Source: Candidatus Zixiibacteriota bacterium
GTDB lineage: Bacteria; Zixibacteria; MSB-5A5; GN15; FEB-12
Direction of reading: 5' to 3'
Assembly: GCA_034439475.1 (NCBI GenBank)
Contig: JAWXAN010000031.1
Coordinates: forward strand, 1 to 64,000
Length of the DNA: 64,000 bases
Part shown: one piece after another, positions 53,917 through 61,924 of the stretch
Position numbering within the stretch: the stretch's first letter is position 1
How the letters are laid out: the number at the start of each line of letters is the position of its first letter
The notes under the pieces: model-generated
Told to the model about the DNA's origin: nothing
The model's database searches: none
What the model saw: only the letters and a program-made list of their open reading frames with translations
Translations under genes and position numbers: made by a program

Positions 53917-55095
53917 TTATTGTATTTTCATGATTTCCAAGGACTTAAAGTCAAATTTCGAGGATGCTTGTGTAATCTCCCAATCTTTAGATTTAGGATT
54001 AAACCAATACACTTCACATAACTCAAAAACCGGAATAGCATCAATGTTTGGTATGAACGGATTTAAAATCAAAGATGGGATTTCAGTCGAATCATAATGA
54101 GTTGAACCTATATTATGAAAAAACAACACCGCTGGGACTCTGGTGTTCTGAGCTACGCCTCTGTGCTGCCAAAATCCGTTATGTGCTCTGCTTGGCTCGG
54201 TACTTATAATCTCGCCTTGAGAACTTATTCCGCAATGTAGCACAGTGTCGCCGAAAAGAGCATCGCATACACTATCGAAGTCAAATCCCATTGATCCCAC
54301 AATGTTGCAACAGAGAACTGTCCGCAATTCCGCAGCATAATGAGAACCTTTTTTCTGCAGAGCCTTTCTCACCAATTCATGAGTGTTATCTAAGTGTGCT
54401 GAAGAGCCCATTCTTACACCTCTACCAAGTGAGCTAGACATCATTCCGTCGGAAGCAATGTGAGGATAGACCTTCAAAACTAACTCATCAATCTTACACG
54501 TTTTCGCATGCTCCCAGCAAGGACCGCTCAAGTTCTTTTGAGAAGTAAACATCTCATCGAAGATACTTATGACATTACCAAATCTTAGAATTATACCAGA
54601 AAGTGATAATGTCCGATTTACCTTATTCATAAATTCTATAGACAACGTGTACTGAAGATTAGGATAACGCTGGTTTATTGATTTCACCAGGGAATATTCA
54701 AACAAGCGAAAGGCATTTGTTTCATTTGGGCTAAATACACAGTGTGCTTCAAAAGACAATTTACCGCCTTGATCATTCTGAAATAAAAAATCCGGTCTCC
54801 CTCCGGGTGTTTGATCGGCGACCGTTTGTGTGACAGGGATTAATCCGCAAGTTAGAAGCAAAGAATGAAGATAAAGCTCAAAAGCGGCAGATTGATGCTG
54901 TTCAAACGATTTGCTCTTGAAGCGTGCTCGTACATCATTTTTAGAATATTCCGGAAAGCTTTTAAATGCGGTTTCCCATGCAGAACGCATTTCCGGGTAG
55001 CCTTCCCTTGAACAGCCATTTAGAAAGTCATAATGGGCTATCCCATACCATGGCTCATCGATTACTCTGGTTGGCTCATTAAATAGGGTTCCCAA
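53917..55095 (-). CDS. Unknown AT-rich gene, possible nuclease-like fold
   Basis: A 392-residue protein not assigned to a family. The segment AAFELYLHSLLLTCGL, then GGRPDFLFQND and LSFEAHCV, resembles a PD-(D/E)xK nuclease core (Glu, PD, E-x-H in place of E-x-K), but the lysine is missing, so activity is doubtful. No helix or signal is seen. TTG start at 55095 has AAGGGA six to seven bases upstream. Base composition is visibly more AT-rich than hutH on one side, suggesting recent transfer. Confidence 0.6.
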   Translation of the reverse strand: MGTLFNEPTRVIDEPWYGIAHYDFLNGCSREGYPEMRSAWETAFKSFPEYSKNDVRARFKSKSFEQHQSAAFELYLHSLLLTCGLIPVTQTVADQTPGGRPDFLFQNDQGGKLSFEAHCVFSPNETNAFRLFEYSLVKSINQRYPNLQYTLSIEFMNKVNRTLSLSGIILRFGNVISIFDEMFTSQKNLSGPCWEHAKTCKIDELVLKVYPHIASDGMMSSSLGRGVRMGSSAHLDNTHELVRKALQKKGSHYAAELRTVLCCNIVGSMGFDFDSVCDALFGDTVLHCGISSQGEIISTEPSRAHNGFWQHRGVAQNTRVPAVLFFHNIGSTHYDSTEIPSLILNPFIPNIDAIPVFELCEVYWFNPKSKDWEITQASSKFDFKSLEIMKIQ

Positions 55096-55121
55096 GAATT
55101 ATCCCTTCTTCTTCCCCACCG

Positions 55122-56654
55122 TCACAACCTCAACTCCCCGACTGCCTTTTCAACAGCCTCAACTATCGAACCATCGCGGACCATCTGTGTGACCAACTCA
55201 ATATCGGGATAGAGCGGACGGTCATTGATGAGCCGCGTCAGTTTCGCGCGAATGACTTTGTATGCGGCTTCGGTCCCCTTCCCGGCTTTTAGCGGACGTC
55301 GGAAATCAAGCGCCTGCGCGTTGCACATCATCTGAATGCCAACCACAATCTCTGTATTGCGAACAATCTCAGTGAGTTTCTTTGCCGCATAATATCCCAT
55401 GCAGACATGATCTTCCTGGTCGGCCGATACCGAGATATTATCCACCACTGCGGGATGGGCAAGAATCTTATTTTCCGAAACAAGGCAGGCCGCAGTGTAC
55501 TGCGAGACCATGAGACCCGAATTGAGACCCTTGCCTTCGACCAGAAAATCCGGCAACCCGGATAGCACGGGATTGAGCAGACGGTTTGTATGCCGCTCGG
55601 ATAGGTCGGCAAACTCGGCGACTGCAATCGAGAGAAAATCCTGCGCCATCGCGGTAGGCTGACCATGAAAATTTCCGGCGGCGATATAATCATCATCTTC
55701 GGTGAAGAAAAGCGGATTGTCCGAGACTCCGTTCATTTCATTTAAATGCGCCTCTTTTCCATAGCTGATGGCGTCGAGCGATGGCCCCAATATCTGCGGA
55801 CAACAGCGAAGCGAATAGGCGTCCTGCACTTTTGTTTTGTTGGCTGGAATCGTCGCCGAACCCGCGATGAGCCGTCGGATATTCTCTGCCACAACCTGCT
55901 GGCCCCGATGGTTGCGAATTTTGTGCGGACGCGGATCATATCCTTTTGTGGTCGCCCCGACGGCATCGATTGTCATACCCGATGCAATGAGCATATTTTT
56001 GGCGAGCCTGAATATATCAAAGAGCGCCAATGCGCCGACCCCGGTAAAGGCCTGAGTACCGTTGATTAGCCCAAGTCCCTCTTTGAAAGACAAAACCACC
56101 GGCGCAATTCCGGCCGCTTTCATTGCCTTCGCGCCAGTCATCTTTTTGTCTTTATAATGCGCGAATCCTTCACCCATGACAACCTCGGCCATTTGAGAGA
56201 GTGGAGCAAGGTCTCCTGATGTTCCAAGCGACCCTTTTTCATACATGATCGGGTGCACTCCCTTGTTAAGCATCTGCACAAGGGTATCTACAAGAATCGG
56301 ACGTACTGCCGAGTAGCCTTTGGAAAGTGTATTGACCCGGAGCAACATCGCGACTCTTGTGTCGGCTTCGGAGATTGTATCTCCGACAGCCGCGGCATGT
56401 GAGTAGACAATTCTCTTTTGCAGTTCCGCGCTCTCAGCTACCGAAATGCTGATTCTTGCAAACTCTCCGATTCCGGTCGTCACTCCGTAAATTGCCTCGC
56501 CTGCTTTGACTTTTCTTTCGATAACCGCGCGGTTTGCCTTGATGGCCGCCTGTGCAGTTTTGGAGAGTTTAATCTTCGCGCCGTTGCGGCAGACATTGTT
56601 GACATCATCGAAGGATAAACCTTCGCCTGTTATAGTAATCTCTTTCATAGCCAT
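55122..56654 (-). CDS. hutH: Histidine ammonia-lyase family enzyme
   Basis: A 510-residue aromatic amino acid lyase of the MIO family. YGVTTGIGEF contains the catalytic Tyr56, and RIVYSHAAAVG has the Ser-His pair typical of histidine lyases rather than phenylalanine lyases. The MIO tripeptide is Thr145-Ser146-Gly147 (GSLGTSGDLAPLS), whereas most family members use Ala-Ser-Gly. The enzyme would deaminate L-histidine to urocanate. No hutU, hutI or hutG is nearby, so it may feed another pathway or act on another amino acid. Start ATG 56654 or 56648. Confidence 0.88.
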   Translation of the reverse strand: MAMKEITITGEGLSFDDVNNVCRNGAKIKLSKTAQAAIKANRAVIERKVKAGEAIYGVTTGIGEFARISISVAESAELQKRIVYSHAAAVGDTISEADTRVAMLLRVNTLSKGYSAVRPILVDTLVQMLNKGVHPIMYEKGSLGTSGDLAPLSQMAEVVMGEGFAHYKDKKMTGAKAMKAAGIAPVVLSFKEGLGLINGTQAFTGVGALALFDIFRLAKNMLIASGMTIDAVGATTKGYDPRPHKIRNHRGQQVVAENIRRLIAGSATIPANKTKVQDAYSLRCCPQILGPSLDAISYGKEAHLNEMNGVSDNPLFFTEDDDYIAAGNFHGQPTAMAQDFLSIAVAEFADLSERHTNRLLNPVLSGLPDFLVEGKGLNSGLMVSQYTAACLVSENKILAHPAVVDNISVSADQEDHVCMGYYAAKKLTEIVRNTEIVVGIQMMCNAQALDFRRPLKAGKGTEAAYKVIRAKLTRLINDRPLYPDIELVTQMVRDGSIVEAVEKAVGELRL

Positions 56655-56957
56655 TTCATTATTCCATCTATAAGATTGGTTCTTCGCCCGAGGCCGATCG
56701 AACTAACGCCCGACAGACACTATTATCAAAAGAGCCGTAAAAACACGGTTCCTCGTGGCCGAAGCAATTGCTATTCGTCCTGAAGACCTGAGGCGTCGAG
56801 CGAATTATACCGATGAGCAAACGAGTCGAGACTTGACGCTTGTATCAGCGGATTGAGATGGGATGTGTCGATATCTTTCATAAAATCACGTGCATATATA
56901 ATACCGTATCTAAATAATGATTGTCAATCTCAAAGGAATGTCCCTATTTTTCCACTT
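56655..56957. other. Intergenic region between divergent genes
   Basis: No clear gene. A 50-codon plus-strand open frame ends at 56856 but has no start with a ribosome site. TATAAT at 56897-56902 is a possible -10 for the exonuclease gene, with a poor -35. Confidence 0.5.
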
Positions 56958-57812
56958 ATGAATCCGGCTGAACTAAATGACTATCTAAAAAGAGTGCGCT
57001 TTGTCGCCTTTGACTGCGAAACAACCGGTCTCTGGGCGGCATCGCACCGAATGGTGGAGCTTGCTGGAGTCAAATTTTCAATGGGCATTGACACGGTCGA
57101 GACTTTCCAATCCCTCATCAATCCTGAGCGGACTATCCCCCGCGAAGTTATCCCCGTACATGGCATCACCGATGAAATGGTAGCCGATGCCCCAATCGCC
57201 AAAACTGTCTTAACACAATTCTCCGATTTCTGCGGTACAGACACTATTCTGGTTGCGCACAACGCCCCTTTCGATATGTCATTTCTCGGCCACGAACTTC
57301 AGCGCGCCGGGCTGCCTCTCGGTTCGAACCTTATTCTTGATTCATGCGATATAGCTCGAAGGATTTTCCCTGGCCTGTACTCCTATTCCCTGTTATCGCT
57401 TGCTCAGCATTTTCAAATAGCCGCCACTCAGGACCATCGTGCGCTTGGCGATGCCCTGCTCGTAGGATCATTGCTTGCGACTTTCCAATCCAAATTTCCG
57501 AAAATAGAAAAAGAAGACGACTTTGCTGTCCATTTTATGTCCTACCGAATGTCAGCATGGAAATCATCGGCAGTCGAGCTCCCCGATAAGTATTCTGACA
57601 TTTCTCTTGCTATCAAAGAAAAGCTGGAGATTGAGATTATCTACCAATCGCAGGCATCAGGGAAAGCGGCTTACGCAAGAACCATTATCCCGCTTCGGGC
57701 TTTTGAGAAGGGCGTACATCTGTATCTCAATGCCTTTTGTCTTTCGACACAAGCCGAGCGAACCTTCAGATTTGACAGAATCACATCGTTTCGTTTGCTC
57801 ACAAAAGCCTGA
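56958..57812 (+). CDS. DEDDh exonuclease fused to a WYL-like domain
   Basis: A 284-residue protein. The N-terminal half is a DEDDh 3'-5' exonuclease of the DNA polymerase III epsilon type: VAFDCETTGL (Asp19, Glu21), HNAPFD (Asp106) and QDHRALGD (His160, Asp165). The last 70 residues (about 215-284) resemble a WYL domain: IEIIYQSQ, ARTIIPLRAFEKGVHLYLNA, FRFDRITSF. WYL domains sense ligands such as nucleic acids in bacterial regulators. Start ATG 56958 gives the usual exonuclease N-terminus; a longer frame to 56853 adds unconserved residues. The gene is unaccompanied, so target and role are unknown. Confidence 0.85.
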   Translation: MNPAELNDYLKRVRFVAFDCETTGLWAASHRMVELAGVKFSMGIDTVETFQSLINPERTIPREVIPVHGITDEMVADAPIAKTVLTQFSDFCGTDTILVAHNAPFDMSFLGHELQRAGLPLGSNLILDSCDIARRIFPGLYSYSLLSLAQHFQIAATQDHRALGDALLVGSLLATFQSKFPKIEKEDDFAVHFMSYRMSAWKSSAVELPDKYSDISLAIKEKLEIEIIYQSQASGKAAYARTIIPLRAFEKGVHLYLNAFCLSTQAERTFRFDRITSFRLLTKA

Positions 57813-57854
57813 GACCAACGAGTCATTCTGATTAGCTAAACGACCCTTTCACAA

Positions 57855-57880
57855 TGTCATTCCAGCGCAAGCTGGAATCC
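57855..57880. repeat. GTCATTCCAGC-type palindrome
   Basis: ATTCCAGC-GCAA-GCTGGAAT forms a perfect 8-bp hairpin (57859-57878), followed by TCCAGG. Related to 53439 and 58181. Confidence 0.8.
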
Positions 57881-58122
57881 AGGACAACTGGAATCCAGAG
57901 TAAATAGACGTGTGGGCTATCTTGGGCCCGCACCTGCATAAAAAACAACCCACCGTCCGGACGAATGTCGGGAGTGGAGTACCCTATATCGAAGCAGACA
58001 CCCCCTAACATCTACAATTGCGAGGAGCGACTTCCGAGACCTCCGCCGCGGCTGATAGCAATCTCAGTTCGTCTTTACCTTGTAGATCACTCCGACGCGG
58101 CTGATTGACGTCTTAATCCTCG

Positions 58123-58146
58123 GTGCGGGGCAGAGACACCCCGCAC
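58123..58146. repeat. GTGCGGGG-CAGAGACA-CCCCGCAC hairpin
   Basis: A perfect 8-bp stem with the CAGAGAC-type loop shared with 45887-45911 and 53525-53546. Confidence 0.8.
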
Positions 58147-58180
58147 GAAGAACGAGGAAGTGTGGTCAGCCCTATATCTT

Positions 58181-58243
58181 GTCATTCCAGCATACGCTTG
58201 AATCCAGGATAAATAGACGTGCAGGCCGACTCTGGCCAGCACC
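58181..58243. repeat. Compound GTCATTCCAG element
   Basis: GTCATTCCAG, GCTTGAATCCAGG, then ATAAATAGACGTGCAGGCCG and a TGGCCAGCAC partner. It is the clearest copy of the compound layout. Confidence 0.75.
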
Positions 58244-58574
58244 ACATCTAACTACCCACCGACTGCGGACTTGAAAGCCTCGTGCACCGACTCTCCTATG
58301 ACGTAACCCCATTGGCGGATGACGCGGTAACACATATCGTCTTCTCTGTTCAGTCAGTCGCCTCTGCCGGATAGACTTCAACGAAATCTGTGAATCATAT
58401 TACCGAGTCGTCTGTCTGCTCACAAAGGTTTAATAATTCTGTCCAAAGAAACTATGGCCTGATTCAAGAAAACTCTTTTGATTTTTGCGATTTACACTAT
58501 ATTTCCAGCTACTTACTTTTACCCCTTTGTTGATTTCTCTATAAAGTGTGTATTGGGAAGAAAGCTCACAGTCA

Positions 58575-60008
58575 ATGAATCACACGTCGAAAACATTTTT
58601 ATTCAGCAGCAGTATAATTGGCTGTTTCCTGCTTTGTTTTGTCAACTCAATTGTGGCGGCAACACAAATTGGAAAATCGCTTGTAGCATCCGGGCTTACT
58701 GAGCCACTTTTTGTCGCGTCTGCCCGCCTTGACAAAACCCGCCTGTACGTGGTTGAGAAGAATGGTATAATCAAGCTCATCAAAAACGGCGTACTTTTGC
58801 CAACCCCTTTTCTTGACATCACTGACCGAGTGCTCAACAATGCGAGCGAGCGCGGGTTGCTGGGACTTGCATTCAGCCCGACATACCCTTTTTCAAGCAA
58901 TTCGTTTTATGTGAACTATACCGATGGCGGCGGCGCTAGCGTCGTATCCCGTTTTCGCATTTTCGATGACCCTGACTCGGCAGTGAGAGACTCCGAAGAA
59001 ATAATCATCACTATTCCCCAGCCATTCATAAACCACAATGGCGGCATGATTGCATTCGGACCGAACGATGGATATCTCTATGTTGGCATGGGTGACGGCG
59101 GCGGCGCAAACGACCCGCAAAGCAACGGTCAGAAGCCGACCACACTTCTCGGTAAGATGCTTCGCCTCAACGTAAGTCTCCCTGGACCCGGTTACCAAAT
59201 TCCGCCAACAAATCCTTTCGTGATATCTGATACCGCCGAACATGAAATCTGGGCTTTCGGCCTGAGAAACCCTTGGCGCTGGTCCTTTGATCGGCTGAAT
59301 GGCAACCTCTGGATCGCCGATGTCGGCCAGGCACTCAGGGAGGAAATCGACTGGCAATCGGCCGCAAGCCAAGGGGGCGAAAATTATGGCTGGAGGCTCA
59401 AAGAGGGCCTTTCTTGTTTTATTCCCTCAGCAAGTTGCGACCCCGGTTCAATGCTCACCGATCCGATCACGCAATACTTTCATGGAAGCGGACGCTGCTC
59501 TATAACTGGCGGCTATGTTTATAGCGGTTGCGCTATCCCCGATTTACAAGGCACATATTTCTACGGCGATTATTGCACCGGTGAAATCTGGTCATTCCGA
59601 TATGATGGCACAAATATTTCAGATTCGACGGATCGGACGCCTGAACTCGGTCTGAATGGATTCGATCTCGTCTCGTTTGGCGAAGATGCCGAAGGCGAAA
59701 TATACATGGTCGGAATCACATCCGGCGACATTTATAAAATAGTTCCGGCCGACAAAGAACCCGTGTCATGCGGTTCATGCTGTTCAGGAACCGTAGGCAA
59801 TGTTGATTATTCTTTCGACGGGATTGTGGATATAAGCGACCTGACATCGCTCATTGATTTCCTCTTTATTTCGCAACTACCAGTTTACTGCGACGGAGAA
59901 GCGAACATCGATGCCTCGCCTGATGGAATTATTGATGTCTCCGATTGGACTCTTCTCATCGACTATCTTTTCATCAGTTTCAATCAACTTCCTTCTTGTC
60001 CGCAATAA
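58575..60008 (+). CDS. Secreted PQQ-type sugar dehydrogenase with dockerin-like tail
   Basis: A 477-residue exported protein: signal around IIGCFLLCFVNSIVAA, then a glucose/sorbosone dehydrogenase propeller (GLTEPLFVASARLD, ERGLLGLAFSP, NHNGGMIAFGPNDGYLYVGM, EIWAFGLRNPWRWSFD, IADVGQ, EEIDW, GENYGWR). Such soluble enzymes oxidise sugars with PQQ. The final 65 residues hold two repeated Asp-rich units (DGIVDISDLTSLIDFLF and DGIIDVSDWTLLIDYLF), dockerin-like calcium motifs typical of secreted proteins in this lineage. No PQQ synthesis genes are nearby. Start ATG 58575 gives a normal signal; a longer frame begins at 58548. Confidence 0.87.
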   Translation: MNHTSKTFLFSSSIIGCFLLCFVNSIVAATQIGKSLVASGLTEPLFVASARLDKTRLYVVEKNGIIKLIKNGVLLPTPFLDITDRVLNNASERGLLGLAFSPTYPFSSNSFYVNYTDGGGASVVSRFRIFDDPDSAVRDSEEIIITIPQPFINHNGGMIAFGPNDGYLYVGMGDGGGANDPQSNGQKPTTLLGKMLRLNVSLPGPGYQIPPTNPFVISDTAEHEIWAFGLRNPWRWSFDRLNGNLWIADVGQALREEIDWQSAASQGGENYGWRLKEGLSCFIPSASCDPGSMLTDPITQYFHGSGRCSITGGYVYSGCAIPDLQGTYFYGDYCTGEIWSFRYDGTNISDSTDRTPELGLNGFDLVSFGEDAEGEIYMVGITSGDIYKIVPADKEPVSCGSCCSGTVGNVDYSFDGIVDISDLTSLIDFLFISQLPVYCDGEANIDASPDGIIDVSDWTLLIDYLFISFNQLPSCPQ

Positions 60009-60110
60009 CTCTATACGGTTTAAATCATGCGCGCCACTCAAGGCGCCAAATGTAAAATCACAAAAGTTAACGAATTAGGCTATCCCATTTGGGGGACAAA
60101 TGAATTGCCG

Positions 60111-60626
60111 CTACTCAAAAAAGCTTCCGTACTTCCGCGAGAGTAAAAGCCGGTCAAGACTTCCAAACAAAACCATTGTCAGCCCGGCCATTCCTCCGAT
60201 CATCAGAAAACTTGTTTTGATCGACAGCAACGACGTCTGGAGGGAGTTTAGTACGGAGAAGTCAGGCATGAATCTTCCGAAATCGAACTGAGTCAGCAAG
60301 CTTGTCAATGATGATAATTCAAATGGAGTCACTATGATCGCAAGCGCTATTGCTGTGGAAGCGATAAGGCAGAATAGCTTTACCAATTCAGGTGTCCTGC
60401 CGGCCAGAGGCGCGATGGTTATCCTGCGCAGAAGATTAGGAGCGAAAGATTCCTCAAGGTAGTCACAATTCAAAGTATGTATTGACGAATACAGACTCTG
60501 ATAGGCTTTATACGAATTCGAGCATTCGCCGCAGATAGTTAAATGCAGCTTTGCCTCATCCTTTCTTCTAAGCGTACCATCGAGATACTGCTGTACTTCG
60601 GAGTCAGTGAGATGGCTTATGCGCAT
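60111..60626 (-). CDS. Anti-sigma factor with zf-HC2 domain
   Basis: A 171-residue membrane anti-sigma factor. The N-terminal zinc-finger domain has the H-x3-C-x2-C motif in LHLTICGECSNS; two helices follow (LIASTAIALAIIVTPF, FLMIGGMAGLTMVLFG). It overlaps the sigma gene by 10 bases, so both are made together and the sigma factor is held at the membrane until a signal. The tail after the second helix is short. Confidence 0.9.
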   Translation of the reverse strand: MRISHLTDSEVQQYLDGTLRRKDEAKLHLTICGECSNSYKAYQSLYSSIHTLNCDYLEESFAPNLLRRITIAPLAGRTPELVKLFCLIASTAIALAIIVTPFELSSLTSLLTQFDFGRFMPDFSVLNSLQTSLLSIKTSFLMIGGMAGLTMVLFGSLDRLLLSRKYGSFFE

Positions 60627-61189
60627 AGCTCTTCCCTATTGAACCTAATGACAAGCCGGTCTTTCAGCATTTTTCGACCTCGAAAGAGATAGCTTTTCAC
60701 CGTGCCTTCGGGGAGCTGAAGGATATCCCCGATATCCTTGTAGGTCATGTCGTGAAAGTGATAGAGGCTGATAACCGTTCCATGAAATAGCGGCAGTTGG
60801 TCTATCTCCTCGCAGAGTCGGACTGATAGTTGACGGCTTCCCGTATATTGTTCGGGGCAGCTCAATGTCCCTTGGCAGTCATCGACAGTTTTCCCTTCAG
60901 CCGCATGGTCGCTATAGAGCGGGGTTCGCTTCTTTTCGAGGTAATTGAGCGATGTGTTGTAGGCAATTTTTGCAATCCATGTGGAGAGTTTGCAATGCCC
61001 CTGAAACGAAACCAGATTCTGGTACACTTTGATAAACGTGTCCTGGCTCAAATCAATCCGGTCTTCCTCGTTTTTCACCAGTCTGGCGACAATCTGCCCC
61101 ACAAGCCGCTTATGGCCGTTGACTATGGCCTCGAAAGCTTTCGGGTCACCGGCTAATGTCTGCTTAATGAGTACATTTGTTTCTTGCAT
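60617..61189 (-). CDS. ECF-type RNA polymerase sigma factor
   Basis: A 190-residue ECF sigma factor with region 2 (VARLVKNEEDRIDLSQDTFI, STWIAKIAYNTSLNYLE) and region 4 (YHFHDMTYKDIGDILQLPEG, TVKSYLFRGRKML). It recognises stress or envelope-signal promoters under control of the overlapping anti-sigma gene. A GGAG lies in the very short leader. Its promoter candidate at 61206-61233 matches the divergent promoter in structure, implying autoregulation. Confidence 0.94.
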   Translation of the reverse strand: MQETNVLIKQTLAGDPKAFEAIVNGHKRLVGQIVARLVKNEEDRIDLSQDTFIKVYQNLVSFQGHCKLSTWIAKIAYNTSLNYLEKKRTPLYSDHAAEGKTVDDCQGTLSCPEQYTGSRQLSVRLCEEIDQLPLFHGTVISLYHFHDMTYKDIGDILQLPEGTVKSYLFRGRKMLKDRLVIRFNREELCA

Positions 61190-61205
61190 ATCGTCTCCAT
61201 ATTGG

Positions 61206-61233
61206 TAGACTTTGATTTATGAAAAAAGTTGCA
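61206..61233 (-). promoter_or_regulatory. Candidate ECF promoter of sigma operon
   Basis: Minus-strand TGCAAC (61233-61228), 17 nt, GTCTA (61210-61206). The AAC -35 core and GTC -10 core fit ECF promoters, and spacing equals that of the divergent partner. Confidence 0.7.
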
Positions 61234-61246
61234 TTTTTCTTCCCCC

Positions 61247-61274
61247 TGCAACATTCAAAACTCAAACCTGTCTA
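61247..61274 (+). promoter_or_regulatory. Candidate ECF promoter of divergent membrane gene
   Basis: Plus-strand TGCAAC (61247-61252), 17 nt, GTCTA (61270-61274), about 42 bases before the ATG at 61317. Confidence 0.7.
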
Positions 61275-61316
61275 ATAGGCCAGATAGATTGAATGACAGA
61301 CTGAAAGGAGTCTACG

Positions 61317-61667
61317 ATGCAAGAAGCTCTGCAAATGGCTGTGGTATTCTTTTCCATAGTCGCGATCGTGAAAATAATAAGTGATGGACGCACAAGAAAA
61401 CAGTTGATCGAAAAAGGGCTTGTCGACGATAAAGCCAAGCTGTTCTTAAGGGGTCAGTCAGAAATGAATGCTCTTGCGAGCCTTAAATGGGGTATGGTTT
61501 TGGTCGCTGTCGGACTTGCCGCTATACTCAGCCAAATGCTCGATTACTGGTGGGCTGAAGAGGGAATGTTCGGGCTTATGTTCCTTTTTGCCGGGGTGGC
61601 CTTTCTTATCTACTACCCGATTGCGCAAAAGCGGTTTAAGGACATGGAGAGTCGCCGTCCCGAATAG
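61317..61667 (+). CDS. DUF6249-like membrane protein
   Basis: A 116-residue protein with an N-terminal helix (MAVVFFSIVAIVKII) and two C-terminal helices (LKWGMVLVAVGLAAIL, MFGLMFLFAGVAFLIYY). The LKWG start of the second helix resembles the DUF6249 family, common next to ECF sigma systems; function unknown. AAAGGAG lies before the ATG. Through the divergent promoter it is probably a target of the neighbouring ECF sigma factor. Confidence 0.8.
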   Translation: MQEALQMAVVFFSIVAIVKIISDGRTRKQLIEKGLVDDKAKLFLRGQSEMNALASLKWGMVLVAVGLAAILSQMLDYWWAEEGMFGLMFLFAGVAFLIYYPIAQKRFKDMESRRPE

Positions 61668-61702
61668 ACCAATATTAATAAATTAACAATTAGTCTTCGA
61701 CT

Positions 61703-61744
61703 AAAGTCGCTTCATGTCAGCCATGAGGTGACTTTACTATTTTA
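61703..61744 (+). terminator. Terminator candidate after DUF6249-like gene
   Basis: Fourteen-bp stem with two mismatches (AAAGTCGCTTCATG and CATGAGGTGACTTT, loop 5), followed by ACTATTTT. Confidence 0.6.
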
Positions 61745-61924
61745 CAGCAACAGCCAATGAAGCCAGGTCAGACTTCATTGAGCGCTATCCTGCTAAGTGC
61801 CATTGTCATACAACGATTGCGGGCGTTTTTTGCATCAGCCAAAAATGCGCTGTTTCTTCCTCAAGGTATGGACATCCAAAGCCGATACTATTGGCAAACA
61901 GAATATTACTTGAAAGAGGACGTT

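Larger units (their letters stand above)
57813..58574. other. Repeat-rich intergenic region
   Basis: No gene is supported across about 760 bases. It contains at least three dispersed-repeat modules (57855-57880, 58123-58146, 58181-58243) and several short GC-rich stretches repeating their parts. Confidence 0.65.

Noticed and set aside
56707-56856. Fifty-codon plus-strand open frame between hutH and the exonuclease gene
   Set aside because: It looks somewhat protein-like, but there is no start with a ribosome site and the only usable codon (GTG 56755) leaves 33 residues. Too weak to call.
58172-58381. Minus-strand open frame in the repeat-rich gap
   Set aside because: It is made largely of dispersed repeat sequence with Arg-rich, non-protein-like composition.
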